Positions 35,166-46,263 are shown, counted from the first letter of the stretch. The stretch is DNA of 64,000 bases from Rhodobacteraceae bacterium HIMB11 (GCA_000472185.1 AVDB01000001.1:124001-188000), one strand, 5' to 3'. Notes: generated from the sequence alone by a model not told the origin. Numbers and translations are program-made.

Positions 35166-38100
35166 ACGAAGCCAGCAGAGCACAATTGAATGCAGCACGC
35201 CCCGAAACCTCTACCTGGTTGTCGGCCAATGCAGGGTCTGGGAAAACACGTGTTTTAACAGATCGCGTTGCGAGATTGCTTTTGGAAGACGTTGCCCCCG
35301 AGCATATTCTATGTTTGACCTACACCAAATCTGCGGCAGCCGAAATGCAGAACCGATTGTTCAAGCGTTTGGGCGAATGGGCAATGTTGAATAACCACGA
35401 CTTACGTCACGCTCTAAGCGAAATTACAGATCAAACAACGCATTCAGAAAGTGATCTTGCGCATGCCAGAACCCTGTTTGCGCGTGCGATTGAGGCGCCT
35501 GGTGGACTGAAAATTCAGACCATTCATTCGTTTTGCTCATCACTCTTGCGACGTTTTCCACTTGAAGCAGGAGTTGCGCCTGATTTTACAGAAATTGACG
35601 AATTAACAAGAGAGGAAATAGCAAAACTTGTTCTGGATAAGATTTGTGAAAACCAAACAGATCGCGTCCTTTTCAATGACATGAACCGATTGGTCAGCGA
35701 AGCGTCGTTTGACACTCTTTTAACCGAGATAATCGCAAAAAAATCGCACTTTAGCAGCGGGGCAGCCAGCACGCAGATCGCAAGCTTTGTTGGTGCCCCA
35801 CAAGATACATCCGTTGAACAATTGTTCCTTTCATCATTCAATAATGCGGATTTGGAATTTGTGAAAAAACTAGTCCCCATATTACAGAGAAACGGTGCAT
35901 CTGCCGCAAAATTATCCGAAAAGTTGCTATTGTGCACTGAACTGTCTGTCGAAAAATTTGCCATATTAGAGACTGTTTTTCTGAAATCAGCACCCCCATT
36001 TGAACCAAAGATAGATAAAATCGGCACCAAGGCACTGCGCGAAGGGGAATTGGCCCCATGTAGCAATGAATTGAACTCGTTCATGCAGCGCATTCATGAT
36101 TTCAAGCATGCAAAAAATGCGATCAAATCATTAAACGCAAGCATCACTTTGTCAAAATTTGGATGTCGCTTTGTTGAACTTTATGAAGAGGAAAAACAAA
36201 GACGCGGTTGGTTAGATTTCGAAGATTTGATCTTGAAAACTAAAGACCTGCTTTCAATATCTGCGGTCGCCCAATGGGTTCTATTTCGGCTGGACGGGGG
36301 GATTGACCATATTTTGGTTGATGAAGCCCAAGACACAAGCCCGACCCAATGGGCCGTCATTGAAAAACTAGCCGAAGAATTCACAAGCGGAAGCGGTGCT
36401 CGAGACATTAATCGGACCATTTTCGTTGTTGGCGACAAAAAACAATCGATCTATTCGTTTCAGGGGGCTGATCCGCGCGAATTCGACCGGATGAGAGAAG
36501 AATTTGCAACCAAATTAAACGCATCCCAACAGGCGTTTCAATCAACAGCATTGGAATATTCATTTCGATCTTCACCTGTAATCCTGCGGTGTGTGGATCA
36601 TATATTTGCACAAGCTTCCAAAGCTGGGTTTACAGAACAGGCAACGCACAAAGCATTTCATACCACCTTGCCTGGTCGGGTCGATCTTTGGCCCGTTATT
36701 CCGCCCAGTGCGCCCGAAGATGAAGGGAATTGGGAAGACCCCGTTGATATTATGGGCCGTTCCAGTGAAACAGGACACTTGGCACAGTCTATCGCACACG
36801 AAATTTCCGAATTGTTAAACTCTGAAACGGTGCTGCCGGACCAACTGATCGACGGCGAATGGGCTGGACGTAAAATCGAACCAAGAGATTTCCTGATCCT
36901 TGTTCAAAACCGTAAGGATCTATTTCACGAAGTCATAAGGGCCTGCAAAAATCTGAATATCCCGATTGCGGGTGCCGATCGGTTGCGATTGTTATCTGAA
37001 TTGGCTGTCAAAGATTTGCTCGCCATTCTTGAATTTTTAGCTCTTCCTGAAGATAGCCTTGCTTTGGCAACGATACTTAAGTCCCCTTTGTTTGGTTGGG
37101 ATGAGCAAAGATTATTCACACTTGCGCACGATCGGGGTGGCAAGCATCTGTTTGAGGCAATGCGCGCCAATCGCGCGGAATATCGGAACGAGCTTTCGAT
37201 CCTAGAAGATTTGCGCAACAAGACCGACTTGTTGCGCCCTTTTGATATCCTTGAACGTATACTGACAAAACATAAGGGACGAGAAAGATTTTTGTCGCGC
37301 CTGGGACCCGAGGCCAAAGACGGTATTGACTCACTTTTATCCATCGCACTGGAATACGAAACCGTCGAAGTGCCCAGTTTGGTCGGCTTTACCGCGTGGG
37401 TCCGCGACAAAGATATCGAGATAAAGCGCCAAATGGATAACGCACAGAACCAAGTTCGTGTGATGACAGTTCATGGCTCAAAGGGGCTTGAGGCGCCCAT
37501 TGTCATTTTACCTGATACGGTTGATCGGCGCGCCGATGTGCGCGGGCATTTTTTTGATGCTGATGATTTTGTTGTGTGGAGTGGAACCAAAAATGATCGC
37601 CCCGCCGCGACAGCAAAGCTTTACGATCTGCGCGTTGAAAAAGAAAAAGAAGAACGCAATCGATTGTTATATGTCGCAATGACGCGGGCGGAAAAATGGC
37701 TAATCGTTGCCGGGGCTGGCAAAGTACAAGATGCCTCTGAATGTTGGCATTCACAAATTACCGAAGGCATCGAGGCTGCTGGTGGGGTCCATTTAACAAC
37801 GCCTGTCGGTGAAGGCAGGCGCGTTGAGTATGGTGATTGGCCTGTTCTAAAAAAAGCCAATGTTGAAAAGAATGCAAAGAACCAAACAGAAGTGCCCATA
37901 TGGACACAAAACGTTTCAGCAAATCAAGAAGAACGTTCGGTTCTTATATCACCCTCGGAACTACCAGGGTCAAAGGCTCTGCCCAGCGATGTAAATTGGG
38001 ATAGCGAAACCGCAAAAAATTACGGTTCCTATGTTCATCTACTGCTGGAAAATTGGCCTGTTCATCCAACGGAAAATTGGCCACGGATTGCGAATAATCT

Positions 38101-38527
38101 GCGCGTTAAATTGGAACAGCCGATAGATGATGACATTGCCTTGCACGCTTTTGATAGTGCAAAAAAGGTATTAGGCGCTCCTGACCTAAGTTGGATCTTT
38201 GAAAAAGATGCTTTTGCCGAAGTTCCCTTTGTCACGGTTCTGCCTGAATATTCCGAGCGTTGCTTTTATGGGATCATTGATCGCCTGATCATGCAGGATG
38301 AAACTGTTTTCGTTGTCGACTTTAAAACCAACCGCGCAATCCCAGAAACCACAAATCAAATCCCCGTTGGAATTTTAAACCAAATGGTGATCTACGAGCA
38401 CGCCATCAAACAGCTTTATCCGAACTACGCCATCAAAACGGGTATCTTATGGACGGCTGAAGCGAAATTCATGGAAATTCCACAGCGTATCCTGTCGGAT
38501 GCGAAAACTAACCTTTGCAAATCTTGA
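35162..38527 (+). CDS. addA: Double-strand break repair helicase-nuclease AddA
   Basis: The 1121-residue UvrD-like helicase with C-terminal nuclease carries Walker A SANAGSGKTRVL (about 20-31), DEAQDTSPTQW (near 384), FVVGDKKQSIYSFQGADP (near 418), VMTVHGSKGLEAPIV (near 768), LYVAMTRAEKWL (near 838), and the nuclease motif VVDFKTNR (near 1057). It is the motor and one nuclease of AddAB. AAGGAG lies before the ATG 35162. The gene and addB are in the usual addB-addA order, followed after 54 bases by trxA. Confidence 0.96.
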   Translation: MNEASRAQLNAARPETSTWLSANAGSGKTRVLTDRVARLLLEDVAPEHILCLTYTKSAAAEMQNRLFKRLGEWAMLNNHDLRHALSEITDQTTHSESDLAHARTLFARAIEAPGGLKIQTIHSFCSSLLRRFPLEAGVAPDFTEIDELTREEIAKLVLDKICENQTDRVLFNDMNRLVSEASFDTLLTEIIAKKSHFSSGAASTQIASFVGAPQDTSVEQLFLSSFNNADLEFVKKLVPILQRNGASAAKLSEKLLLCTELSVEKFAILETVFLKSAPPFEPKIDKIGTKALREGELAPCSNELNSFMQRIHDFKHAKNAIKSLNASITLSKFGCRFVELYEEEKQRRGWLDFEDLILKTKDLLSISAVAQWVLFRLDGGIDHILVDEAQDTSPTQWAVIEKLAEEFTSGSGARDINRTIFVVGDKKQSIYSFQGADPREFDRMREEFATKLNASQQAFQSTALEYSFRSSPVILRCVDHIFAQASKAGFTEQATHKAFHTTLPGRVDLWPVIPPSAPEDEGNWEDPVDIMGRSSETGHLAQSIAHEISELLNSETVLPDQLIDGEWAGRKIEPRDFLILVQNRKDLFHEVIRACKNLNIPIAGADRLRLLSELAVKDLLAILEFLALPEDSLALATILKSPLFGWDEQRLFTLAHDRGGKHLFEAMRANRAEYRNELSILEDLRNKTDLLRPFDILERILTKHKGRERFLSRLGPEAKDGIDSLLSIALEYETVEVPSLVGFTAWVRDKDIEIKRQMDNAQNQVRVMTVHGSKGLEAPIVILPDTVDRRADVRGHFFDADDFVVWSGTKNDRPAATAKLYDLRVEKEKEERNRLLYVAMTRAEKWLIVAGAGKVQDASECWHSQITEGIEAAGGVHLTTPVGEGRRVEYGDWPVLKKANVEKNAKNQTEVPIWTQNVSANQEERSVLISPSELPGSKALPSDVNWDSETAKNYGSYVHLLLENWPVHPTENWPRIANNLRVKLEQPIDDDIALHAFDSAKKVLGAPDLSWIFEKDAFAEVPFVTVLPEYSERCFYGIIDRLIMQDETVFVVDFKTNRAIPETTNQIPVGILNQMVIYEHAIKQLYPNYAIKTGILWTAEAKFMEIPQRILSDAKTNLCKS

Positions 38528-38581
38528 CGTTTGAACGCGGCTTGCATACTTCTTGATTAATCAATGTTTAGGAGAAGCCAG

Positions 38582-38902
38582 ATGGCAACAGTTGCAGTAA
38601 CAGACGCGACCTTTGATGAAGAAGTTCGTAATTCAGATGTCCCAGTCGTCGTGGATTTTTGGGCAGAATGGTGCGGACCTTGTAAACAAATCGGTCCCAT
38701 CCTAGAGGAATTGTCAGATGAAATGGCTGGCAAAGTAAAAGTTGCCAAAGTGGACGTAGATGCAAATCAAAATGCGGCCATGTCAATGGGCGTGCGCGGT
38801 ATTCCAGCGCTGTTCATTTTTAAAGATGGTGAAGTCATTTCAAATCGCGCAGGCGCTGCACCGAAAGCGGCCCTTCAAAAGTGGATTGAAGACTCAATCT
38901 AA
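38582..38902 (+). CDS. trxA: Thioredoxin
   Basis: This 106-residue cytosolic thioredoxin has the WCGPC active site (residues 30-34), the conserved cis-Pro in [11 protein letters not shown] (near 75) and normal length. It reduces protein disulfides with electrons from thioredoxin reductase. AGGAG six bases before the ATG decides the start. A clear hairpin follows the gene. Gene order addA-trxA is shared by many Rhodobacterales. Confidence 0.97.
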   Translation: MATVAVTDATFDEEVRNSDVPVVVDFWAEWCGPCKQIGPILEELSDEMAGKVKVAKVDVDANQNAAMSMGVRGIPALFIFKDGEVISNRAGAAPKAALQKWIEDSI

Positions 38903-38928
38903 ACATCTAAGCTGTAGATGAAAAAAGC

Positions 38929-38954
38929 TAAGAGGCTTTGAATAAAGCCTCTTA
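38929..38954 (+). terminator. Hairpin after trxA
   Basis: TAAGAGGCTTT-GAAT-AAAGCCTCTTA is a perfect 11-base-pair stem with a 4-base loop, 27 bases after the trxA stop. The downstream T-run is poor (TCCC), so termination may be partial. A second small stem (CATCTA ... TAGATG, 38904-38920) precedes it. Confidence 0.75.
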
Positions 38955-38983
38955 TCCCGACCATTAAGATTAAAGAGTGTTCC

Positions 38984-39535
38984 TTGGATAATAACGAATT
39001 TCCCGGATGGCATGGCACGACGATTGTCGGTGTAAAGAAAAACGGCAAAGTTGTCATTGCGGGGGATGGTCAAGTCAGCCTTGGACAAACCGTTATCAAA
39101 GGGTCGGCGCGAAAAGTCCGCAAATTATCCCCAGGCGGTCATGACGTCATCGCGGGTTTCGCAGGATCAACCGCGGACGCATTCACACTCCTTGAACGCC
39201 TAGAAGCAAAGTTAGAGGCCAGTCCGGGACAACTTGCCCGTGCATCGGTCGAACTTGCCAAAGATTGGCGCACAGATAAATACCTCCAAAAGCTTGAGGC
39301 GATGTTGATTGTGACAGATGGTGATCTATTGCTGATTATTACGGGTGCAGGTGATGTACTCGAACCAGAGCACGATATTGCGGCAATTGGATCAGGCGGC
39401 AACTTTGCCTTGGCGGCGGCGCGTGCAATGATGGACAGTGATCTGGATGCGCATACGATCGCAACCAAAGCAATGTCAATTGCTGCTGAAATTTGCGTTT
39501 ATACAAACGGCAACCTTACTGTTGAAAGCCTTTAA
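38984..39535 (+). CDS. hslV: ATP-dependent protease HslVU, peptidase subunit
   Basis: This 183-residue proteasome-like peptidase assembles as two hexameric rings capped by HslU. The N-terminal segment [19 protein letters not shown] holds the catalytic Thr (exposed after processing of the short propeptide in HG-TT), with [12 protein letters not shown] and the [13 protein letters not shown] helix downstream. The start is TTG at 38984, supported by homology and a GAGTG ribosome site. hslU follows after one base, so the pair is translationally linked. Confidence 0.96.
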   Translation: MDNNEFPGWHGTTIVGVKKNGKVVIAGDGQVSLGQTVIKGSARKVRKLSPGGHDVIAGFAGSTADAFTLLERLEAKLEASPGQLARASVELAKDWRTDKYLQKLEAMLIVTDGDLLLIITGAGDVLEPEHDIAAIGSGGNFALAAARAMMDSDLDAHTIATKAMSIAAEICVYTNGNLTVESL

Positions 39536-39536
39536 T

Positions 39537-40844
39537 ATGACTGATCTTACACCTCGTGAAATCGTGTCAGAGTTGGACCGTTTTATTATTGGTCAAAACG
39601 ATGCAAAACGCGCCGTTTCTGTTGCATTGCGTTCACGTTGGCGGCGCAAACAATTGCCAGCAGACCTGCAGGATGAGGTGTATCCAAAAAATATCCTGAT
39701 GATCGGCCCAACAGGTGTTGGGAAAACCGAAATCAGCAGACGGTTGGCAAAACTGGCGAATGCCCCATTCATCAAGGTAGAGGCCACAAAATTCACAGAG
39801 GTTGGCTATGTCGGCCGTGATGTCGAGCAAATCATCAGGGATTTGGTAGACGCCGCCATAAACTCCACCCGTATTCAAATGCGCGAGGACGTGAAGGCAA
39901 ACGCATTGAAACAGGCTCAAGATCGCGTGATTGATGCGATCGCAGGTCCGGACGCGCGTGATGCAACACGCGAAATGTTCCGTCGCAAATTACTGGATGG
40001 TGAATTGGACAATCAAGAAATCGAAATCGAGGTGTCCGAAACAGCGAACCCAATGCCGATGTTCGACATTCCTGGACAACCAGGATCCCAAATGGGCATG
40101 ATGAATATTGGCGACATATTTGGCAAAGCCTTTGGTGGGCGCACAGTGAAACGCAAAATGACCGTCGCAGAAAGCCATGATGTGTTGGTCGGAGAAGAGG
40201 CCGATAAACTGTTGGATGACGAAACAGTGACGCGCATCGCATTAGAATCCGTACAAGAAAATGGCATCGTATTTTTGGACGAGATTGACAAAGTGTGTGC
40301 CCGTGCCGATGCAAGAGGCGCCGATGTCAGCCGAGAGGGTGTACAACGTGATCTATTGCCCTTGATCGAAGGGACAACCGTCAGTACAAAACACGGCCCA
40401 ATCAAAACCGACCACATATTGTTTATTGCATCAGGTGCATTCCACGTGGCGAAACCCTCGGATCTTTTGCCTGAGCTTCAAGGCCGTTTGCCAATTCGCG
40501 TTGAGTTGCGTCCTTTGACCGAAGATGACTTTATTCGCATATTAACCGAAACCGATAACGCCCTAACGCGTCAATATGCGTCCCTGATGGAAACTGAGGG
40601 CGTCACGGTTGAATTTGAAGACAGTGGTATTCGCGAAATCGCGAAAATAGCAGCCAGCGTAAATCAAAGCGTCGAAAACATTGGTGCGCGCCGCTTGTAC
40701 ACCGTGATGGAACGGATTTTCGAAGAACTTTCGTTTTCGGCTCCTGACAAATCTGGCGAAGCATTTACTGTGGACACGGCATTTGTGCAGCAAAACATTG
40801 GTGAACTTAGCGGTGATGCGGACCTAAGTCGGTTTGTGCTTTAA
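39537..40844 (+). CDS. hslU: ATP-dependent protease HslVU, ATPase subunit
   Basis: The 435-residue AAA+ unfoldase has Walker [14 protein letters not shown] (about 57-69), Walker B IVFLDEID (near 243), the sensor [19 protein letters not shown] and a C-terminus LSRFVL that inserts into HslV. The GYVGRDVE pore loop is present near 90. It directly follows hslV. The TAA stop shares the tetramer TTAA (40841-40844) with the convergent thiQ stop. Confidence 0.97.
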   Translation: MTDLTPREIVSELDRFIIGQNDAKRAVSVALRSRWRRKQLPADLQDEVYPKNILMIGPTGVGKTEISRRLAKLANAPFIKVEATKFTEVGYVGRDVEQIIRDLVDAAINSTRIQMREDVKANALKQAQDRVIDAIAGPDARDATREMFRRKLLDGELDNQEIEIEVSETANPMPMFDIPGQPGSQMGMMNIGDIFGKAFGGRTVKRKMTVAESHDVLVGEEADKLLDDETVTRIALESVQENGIVFLDEIDKVCARADARGADVSREGVQRDLLPLIEGTTVSTKHGPIKTDHILFIASGAFHVAKPSDLLPELQGRLPIRVELRPLTEDDFIRILTETDNALTRQYASLMETEGVTVEFEDSGIREIAKIAASVNQSVENIGARRLYTVMERIFEELSFSAPDKSGEAFTVDTAFVQQNIGELSGDADLSRFVL

Positions 40845-41533
40845 CCAAAGTAATCTTGCATCTCACTTGGAATGTTTTGCAACGCAATTTTAGTGTCACC
40901 AGCCAGCCAAAGCCGTTTGTTTGAGACGAAGATGGTCTGATCACAAATCCGCAACGCGTCATCTGGGGAATGCGTAACCAATAAAACGATTTGATTGTCG
41001 GTTTCTGCGATTTCTTTGACCATATCCAACATTTCGTTCCGCATCGCTGGCCCTAATGCGGCGAATGGTTCATCCAACAACAATATCGGTTTTTTCTGAA
41101 GCAGAACGCGTGCCAATGCTACTCTGCTTTGTTGGCCACCCGACAGTTCACCAGGTTTACGGTTTTCAAAGCCTGACAGGCCCGCGCGATCCAATGCATC
41201 GCTAACCTGCCGTTGCTGAATTTTTGTCAGCCATCGCCGTGATGTCATGGCCAGTGCTACATTGCGAAAAATCGAAAGATGCGGAAATAGATTGTTTGAC
41301 TGAAACAACATTGCGATTGGTCGATCTTCGACCCTTTGGGCCAGCAAATCCCGATCTTCATACATTGCAGATCCAGATTCAGCCTCATGAAAACCTGCCA
41401 ATGTATTTAAAAACGTAGATTTGCCAGATCCAGAAGGGCCGATTACCCCATAAATACCACCGCCAAAGGCAGTATTTTCCGCAACCACAAGATGTGATCC
41501 ATGACCAAATTTTAGATTTTTAATGCTTAGCAT
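40841..41533 (-). CDS. thiQ: Thiamine ABC transporter ATP-binding protein
   Basis: A 230-residue ATPase with Walker [10 protein letters not shown] (about 32-40), Q-loop [11 protein letters not shown], signature LSGGQQSR (near 130) and Walker [11 protein letters not shown]. It powers uptake of thiamine or its phosphates through ThiP. The start at 41533 ([10 protein letters not shown]) overlaps the thiP end by 14 bases; an ATG at 41551 is a possible alternative. It closes the thiBPQ operon controlled by a TPP riboswitch. Confidence 0.92.
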   Translation of the reverse strand: MLSIKNLKFGHGSHLVVAENTAFGGGIYGVIGPSGSGKSTFLNTLAGFHEAESGSAMYEDRDLLAQRVEDRPIAMLFQSNNLFPHLSIFRNVALAMTSRRWLTKIQQRQVSDALDRAGLSGFENRKPGELSGGQQSRVALARVLLQKKPILLLDEPFAALGPAMRNEMLDMVKEIAETDNQIVLLVTHSPDDALRICDQTIFVSNKRLWLAGDTKIALQNIPSEMQDYFG

Positions 41534-43031
41534 ATCGGCGTCCCAGTCCATCGAAAGTAACAATCGCGAACAAACACATGACAAGTAATAACACTGATGC
41601 CCCTGCCGCCGCATCAAGCCTGTATCCTGTACGTAACTGCATGATTTGATAGGGCAATGTCGCATTCTCGGGACTGCCAAGCAAAACAATCACACCCAAA
41701 TCCCCAAGAGATAGGGCAAGTGCAAGACCAAACGAAAACCCAAGCGGTCGAAATAGGCGTGGCAATATCACCCAAGCCCACATTCCCCAAACAGACATAC
41801 GCATCGTTCGGGATAAACGCCCAAAGTCTGACTGGGCCTTTTGAATTTCAGGCAAAATAAGGCGTAAGGTGAATGGAACTGCCAACACCGCATTCAATAA
41901 CACCACAATCAATAAAGTAACGTCAAAAGGGTTAATATAGGGTTTAATTATAACGAATAACCCAACTCCCAAGACCAATGGCGAGATCGAAAGCGCCAAA
42001 ATACTGATACTTTCACCCAGTCGGTGAGCCATAAAAACGGAGATAAGTATGCAGAGCACAGCTGAAGGCAATGCAATGAAAATGGACGTCGCAGCGGCGC
42101 TCCAAACCGATGTCGGCAGTTCAGTCAGATGAGGCAACCCACGATATATGACCGTGAGGATTGGAGCCAACATAAAAATTGAAACCATCAAAATCATGCC
42201 CAAATCGACCATACGCACAGTGCGCGAATGCCCCATGGGTTCGGTTGGCAGATATCCAATGCCAACGTCCAAACGTTTCATCACTGCCAAACTGATAATG
42301 ATCGCTGCAGCGGCGAAACCCGTCTGAACCAAAGCGAGTTGCCCTGCCTTGGCAATATCAAAATCGAACCGAAATGCCTGATAAATTGCCAATTCGACTG
42401 TTGTCGCGCGTGGTCCGCCTCCGAGTAGCAGTGCCACTGCAAAACTGGATAAACAGATCACAAAAATGATTGCCGTTGCTGCGGGCACGCGGGAGACAAG
42501 CATTGGCAATTCGATGATTTTGAACCTAGCCCAAGCATTTAGATTTAAACCGCGTGCAACTCGGTGGTGTTCGATTGGTATTGCGCCCCAACCAAACAAT
42601 AATATCCGAATAGCAAGTGGTAGATTAAAGAATACATGCACCAGCAGGATACCAGAAAGTCCATAAATAGACACGGTTTCTTGGCCAAAAGAGCCGAGAA
42701 ATTGGTTGAGGAACCCCTCGCGGCCAAAAATGAAAAGTACGCCGCTAATTGCGACGATCACAGGTAATATGAAAGGCGCAGACAAGATAGAAATCAGCAA
42801 TTCGCGCCCTTTGAAATTTTGGCGTGCCAATGCACGTGACGCGGGGATAGCCAAAGCTACACTTAAGACCGCTGACAAAATTGCCTGCAGGACCGTAAAT
42901 CTGATTGCAGCGATGTCAGACGCGGTGAATTGCAAATCCACCCCACCGTAAATAGCCAGGCCCAAAATGGGCATGGCGAAAACAAGCAAATACAAGATGC
43001 TCGTACTTATTTGGATAACGCGTTGCGCCAT
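41520..43031 (-). CDS. thiP: Thiamine ABC transporter permease
   Basis: The 503-residue permease is a fusion of two BPD-transporter modules of six helices each, giving about twelve transmembrane segments; the two EAA-type cytoplasmic loops read HHRVARGLNLNAWARFKIIELP (near 153) and FGRLSRTMRMSVWGMWAWVILP (near 410). The internal duplication is normal for ThiP. Start overlaps the thiB end by 25 bases. Acts with ThiB and ThiQ in the inner membrane. Confidence 0.94.
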   Translation of the reverse strand: MAQRVIQISTSILYLLVFAMPILGLAIYGGVDLQFTASDIAAIRFTVLQAILSAVLSVALAIPASRALARQNFKGRELLISILSAPFILPVIVAISGVLFIFGREGFLNQFLGSFGQETVSIYGLSGILLVHVFFNLPLAIRILLFGWGAIPIEHHRVARGLNLNAWARFKIIELPMLVSRVPAATAIIFVICLSSFAVALLLGGGPRATTVELAIYQAFRFDFDIAKAGQLALVQTGFAAAAIIISLAVMKRLDVGIGYLPTEPMGHSRTVRMVDLGMILMVSIFMLAPILTVIYRGLPHLTELPTSVWSAAATSIFIALPSAVLCILISVFMAHRLGESISILALSISPLVLGVGLFVIIKPYINPFDVTLLIVVLLNAVLAVPFTLRLILPEIQKAQSDFGRLSRTMRMSVWGMWAWVILPRLFRPLGFSFGLALALSLGDLGVIVLLGSPENATLPYQIMQLRTGYRLDAAAGASVLLLVMCLFAIVTFDGLGRRYAKH

Positions 43032-43987
43032 TCCTCAACCGCGGAATTTCGAAGATCCGCTGCCTGTTGTTCATTAAAATAAACGGTCTTTGCGGGCGCA
43101 GGAAGATTTGCAAAAACCTCTGGCCATTCATCAGATGATTGGGCCGCAGGATATGACCAGTTTGTGAACGGGATGATCGACTGGAATTCAGATGACATCA
43201 CAAAATTCATAAATGCATCTGCCACATCGGGTACATCCGTTGATGAAACTTTGGCGACCAATTCAAAGTAGGGATAATGACCTTCTTCGAAAATTGCCGC
43301 TTTTTTGGTTTCGTCTTCTTCCGCGACGATATGGTAGCTGGGCGATGTGTTGAATGATAGCACCACATCGGCTTCACCTTCTGTGAACAAACCGTAAGCT
43401 TCTGACCAACCGCTGGTGACTGTCAAAATGTTTGGTGACAGGCGCGCCCAATAATCTGCGGCCTTGTCTCCGTACACCGCTTTCACCCATAAAACGAGTG
43501 CGAGCCCAGAAATCGAACTGCGCGGATCCTGAATAACGATTTTGTGGTCAGCAGGCAGATTTACCAAATCCTCGAATGAGGATGGCATGGTGGACATTTT
43601 ATCAGCATTATAAACGAACGATACATAGGCCCAATCAAATGGTAAAAACGTGCCATCCGTCCATTCAATTGGCAGTTTCAGATCCGCATTGTTTTGGCCG
43701 TGTTCCGCAAACAATCCCGTTTGACGTGCCTTTTTGGTGACATCGGTATTCAAACCTATGACGATGTCCGCATCTGTGGAGCTGCCCTCAAGCATAATAC
43801 GCGGCAGCAAATCGCCGGCAGAAAACTGCAAATCGCATCCGCATGTCTTTTCAAACTCCGCTTCAATTGCAGGGCCAGGGCCCCACTCAGATGCAAAGTA
43901 GTCAGGTGCATATACGGTCAAAACTGGTGTTTCGGCGAATGCCGCAGTTGCCGACAACATAGTAGAGATAAGTAGAGTATTTTTCAT
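43007..43987 (-). CDS. thiB: Thiamine ABC transporter substrate-binding protein
   Basis: This 326-residue periplasmic protein has a Sec signal peptide (MKNTLLISTMLSATAAFA, cleavage before ETPVLTVY) and ThiB landmarks: YAPDYFASEWGPGP near 26, CGCDLQF near 47, LNTDVTKKARQTGLF near 78, and SYPAAQSSDEWPEVF near the end. It binds thiamine, TMP or TPP. I start at the ATG 43985-43987 with AAGGGA upstream; the frame is open further, but that stretch is the riboswitch and not protein. Confidence 0.94.
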   Translation of the reverse strand: MKNTLLISTMLSATAAFAETPVLTVYAPDYFASEWGPGPAIEAEFEKTCGCDLQFSAGDLLPRIMLEGSSTDADIVIGLNTDVTKKARQTGLFAEHGQNNADLKLPIEWTDGTFLPFDWAYVSFVYNADKMSTMPSSFEDLVNLPADHKIVIQDPRSSISGLALVLWVKAVYGDKAADYWARLSPNILTVTSGWSEAYGLFTEGEADVVLSFNTSPSYHIVAEEDETKKAAIFEEGHYPYFELVAKVSSTDVPDVADAFMNFVMSSEFQSIIPFTNWSYPAAQSSDEWPEVFANLPAPAKTVYFNEQQAADLRNSAVEEWRNALSK

Positions 43988-44030
43988 AACATTCCCTTCT
44001 TGGTGAAGAGGGGACCCAGACGTTTTCTGG

Positions 44031-44106
44031 ACCTTCCCTCCGCCGGAGTTACCCGGATCAGGTTCAACGGGTCCGCACATGCGTCTCAGCCCAAAGGCAC
44101 CCCGAG
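44031..44106 (-). promoter_or_regulatory. TPP riboswitch (THI element)
   Basis: On the minus strand the leader of thiBPQ has the THI-box pieces in order: GGGGTGCC, GGCTGAGA, then GAACCTGATCCGGGTAA and the closing GGAGGGA. These are the thiamine-pyrophosphate binding core. Between it and thiB is a small hairpin (CCAGA ... TCTGG) that may form the expression platform, near the AAGGGA ribosome site. High TPP should shut thiBPQ off. Confidence 0.95.
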
Positions 44107-44250
44107 GTGAAGCGAAACTTAGTGTGCAACAGAAGCAAAGACAAGGAAAATAAGAGCCCAATCGCATTTCTGATACCTCAAGCAATTAGAAGAATATCTT
44201 GCACCTTGAATGTTGTGGAATTACTTAGTCCCAGAGCAAGGAGCATCAAA

Positions 44251-45351
44251 ATGAGTATGAACAGTTTTGGACATTTATTTCGCGTCACCACTTGGGGTGA
44301 AAGCCATGGTCCGGCACTCGGTGCAACTGTTGATGGCTGCCCGCCTGGCGTGGCGATTGATGCAGCGATGATCCAACATTGGCTGGACAAGCGAAAGCCA
44401 GGACAAAATAAATTTACCACGCAGCGGCGCGAACCAGACGAAGTTGAAATTCTGTCTGGTGTTTTTGATGGCGTTTCGACGGGAACACCTATTCAGCTAA
44501 TGATCAAAAACACCGATCAACGATCAAAAGATTACGGCGATATCGCCGAGACATTTCGCCCAGGTCATGCCGATATCACCTATTGGCAAAAATACGGCAT
44601 TCGCGACTATCGCGGTGGTGGTCGATCATCGGCGCGCGAAACGGCCGCGCGGGTTGCAGCAGGTGGCGTTGCACGTGAAGCAATCAAATCATTGTGCCCT
44701 GACGTTCAAATCACTGGGTACATGACCCAAATTGGCCCCAAGACAATTGACCGTAATAACTTTGATTGGGACGAAATAGAAAAAAATGCGTTTTGGACAC
44801 CTGATGCAAAGGCGGCGGAAGACTGGGCCATTTACTTGGACGAACTGCGTAAATCCCACGACTCTGTTGGGGCCGTGATCGAGGTTGTTGCACGTGGCGT
44901 CCCCGCTGGCTTGGGTGCACCCATCTACGGTAAGTTAGATACTGATCTTGCGGCAGCAATGATGTCGATCAATGCCGTGAAAGGCGTTGAAATTGGCGAT
45001 GGGATGGCAGCCGCGGCCCTAACAGGGTCCGAAAACGCCGATGAAATTTACATGGGCAACAATGGTCATTATTTCGGCTCTAATCACGCTGGCGGTATCC
45101 TGGGCGGAATTTCCACAGGCCAAGACCTGATTGTTCGATTTGCTGTAAAACCCACATCTTCCATTCTGACACCTAGAAATTCAATCAAGAAAAATGGTCA
45201 ACCGATCGAAGTCATTACAAAGGGACGGCATGACCCTTGTGTTGGTATTCGTGCGGTTCCTGTCGCCGAAGCGATGATGGCATGTGTCATTTTGGATCAC
45301 ATGCTTCTACACCGTGGTCAAATTGGTGAAAATCAGGGGATGATCGGCTAG
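44251..45351 (+). CDS. aroC: Chorismate synthase
   Basis: The 366-residue FMN-dependent enzyme converts 5-enolpyruvylshikimate 3-phosphate to chorismate, the last shared step to aromatic amino acids and folate. Signatures: [19 protein letters not shown] (about 5-23), [37 protein letters not shown] (near 104-140) and the C-terminal [17 protein letters not shown]. The ATG at 44251 follows AAGGAG; an open stretch upstream overlaps the thiB leader and is not used. Stop shares CTAG with the convergent EamA gene. Confidence 0.97.
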   Translation: MSMNSFGHLFRVTTWGESHGPALGATVDGCPPGVAIDAAMIQHWLDKRKPGQNKFTTQRREPDEVEILSGVFDGVSTGTPIQLMIKNTDQRSKDYGDIAETFRPGHADITYWQKYGIRDYRGGGRSSARETAARVAAGGVAREAIKSLCPDVQITGYMTQIGPKTIDRNNFDWDEIEKNAFWTPDAKAAEDWAIYLDELRKSHDSVGAVIEVVARGVPAGLGAPIYGKLDTDLAAAMMSINAVKGVEIGDGMAAAALTGSENADEIYMGNNGHYFGSNHAGGILGGISTGQDLIVRFAVKPTSSILTPRNSIKKNGQPIEVITKGRHDPCVGIRAVPVAEAMMACVILDHMLLHRGQIGENQGMIG

Positions 45352-46211
45352 GAGCGTTTCGCGAGTTGGACCGCCAAAATTCCACCTGCAACAATAGCAA
45401 CACCCAAGATATCGAGGGATGATAATCCTTCACGAAGTATCGCCGCCGCAATCGCGACCCCAAAAAAGGGATTAAGAAAGTGGTATGTTGACGCACGCAC
45501 CGCGCCAATTCGATCAACCAAGATAAACCAAACAAGAGTTGCCAAAAGTCCTGGCACAAGCGTTGTATAAATAAACGCATATACAAAGGCGTTCGTCCAA
45601 ACGATAGTTGGCGTTTCAAGCATCATCGCAGGAACCCATAAAGTCAGACTTCCAACCAACATCTGAAGACCAACAATCATCAAAAAATTCCCAGATGAGG
45701 AAACACCACGCATCAAAAGAGTGGCAGCGGCAAGAGAGGCTGCGCCAACAATGCAAAGCGCGATACCAAATAAATCAACATCTGCCTGAATGCGTGACCC
45801 CATAATCAACGCAACCCCAATCAGACCAGCGATTAGCCCGCAAATTCCAAGCGTTGATAAACGTTCCCTAAAGATAATCCAGCCTGCACATGCAACAATC
45901 AACGGCATGGTGGACGCAATGATCGCCGCCAACGAGGCCTCTACCGTTTGCATAGCGACGAAATTCAAACCAAGGTATAGCGCATTTTGGCAAACCCCAA
46001 AGACAGCGACAGATATCCATTGCTTTCTACTTAGCCTCCAGCTCTGCCCCAATATCAGCGCAATCATCACCCCGATTAAGCCAGAAATCAAAAATCGTGC
46101 AGAAAGTGAATAAAGCGGCGGCGCATACGCCACAATAATACGAGCCGAGGTAAATGCAGAGGACCACATAAGCGCAAAGGCCAATCCCAAAAATACCGCC
46201 CTGCCGTCCAT
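45348..46211 (-). CDS. EamA (DMT) family transporter
   Basis: A 287-residue inner-membrane protein with ten predicted helices in two EamA repeats; the second repeat shows the [16 protein letters not shown] pattern typical of RhaT/EamA carriers. DMT exporters move amino acids, metabolites or drugs; substrate unknown here. I start at 46211 ([20 protein letters not shown]) because GGAG lies six bases upstream; an ATG at 46223 would add four residues. It shares its TAG stop (CTAG) with aroC. Confidence 0.9.
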   Translation of the reverse strand: MDGRAVFLGLAFALMWSSAFTSARIIVAYAPPLYSLSARFLISGLIGVMIALILGQSWRLSRKQWISVAVFGVCQNALYLGLNFVAMQTVEASLAAIIASTMPLIVACAGWIIFRERLSTLGICGLIAGLIGVALIMGSRIQADVDLFGIALCIVGAASLAAATLLMRGVSSSGNFLMIVGLQMLVGSLTLWVPAMMLETPTIVWTNAFVYAFIYTTLVPGLLATLVWFILVDRIGAVRASTYHFLNPFFGVAIAAAILREGLSSLDILGVAIVAGGILAVQLAKRS

Positions 46212-46263
46212 GTCGCACTCCATTACTATTCGTAGGAATTCATTTCACGCCTAATCCCAAATG

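Noticed and set aside
35524-36093. 189-codon antisense open frame inside addA
   Set aside because: Low-complexity Ser-rich translation opposite a conserved helicase gene, with no sign of selection as protein.
43988-44185. Open N-terminal extension of thiB across the leader
   Set aside because: The stretch is the TPP riboswitch; the signal peptide and AAGGGA ribosome site fix the start at 43987.
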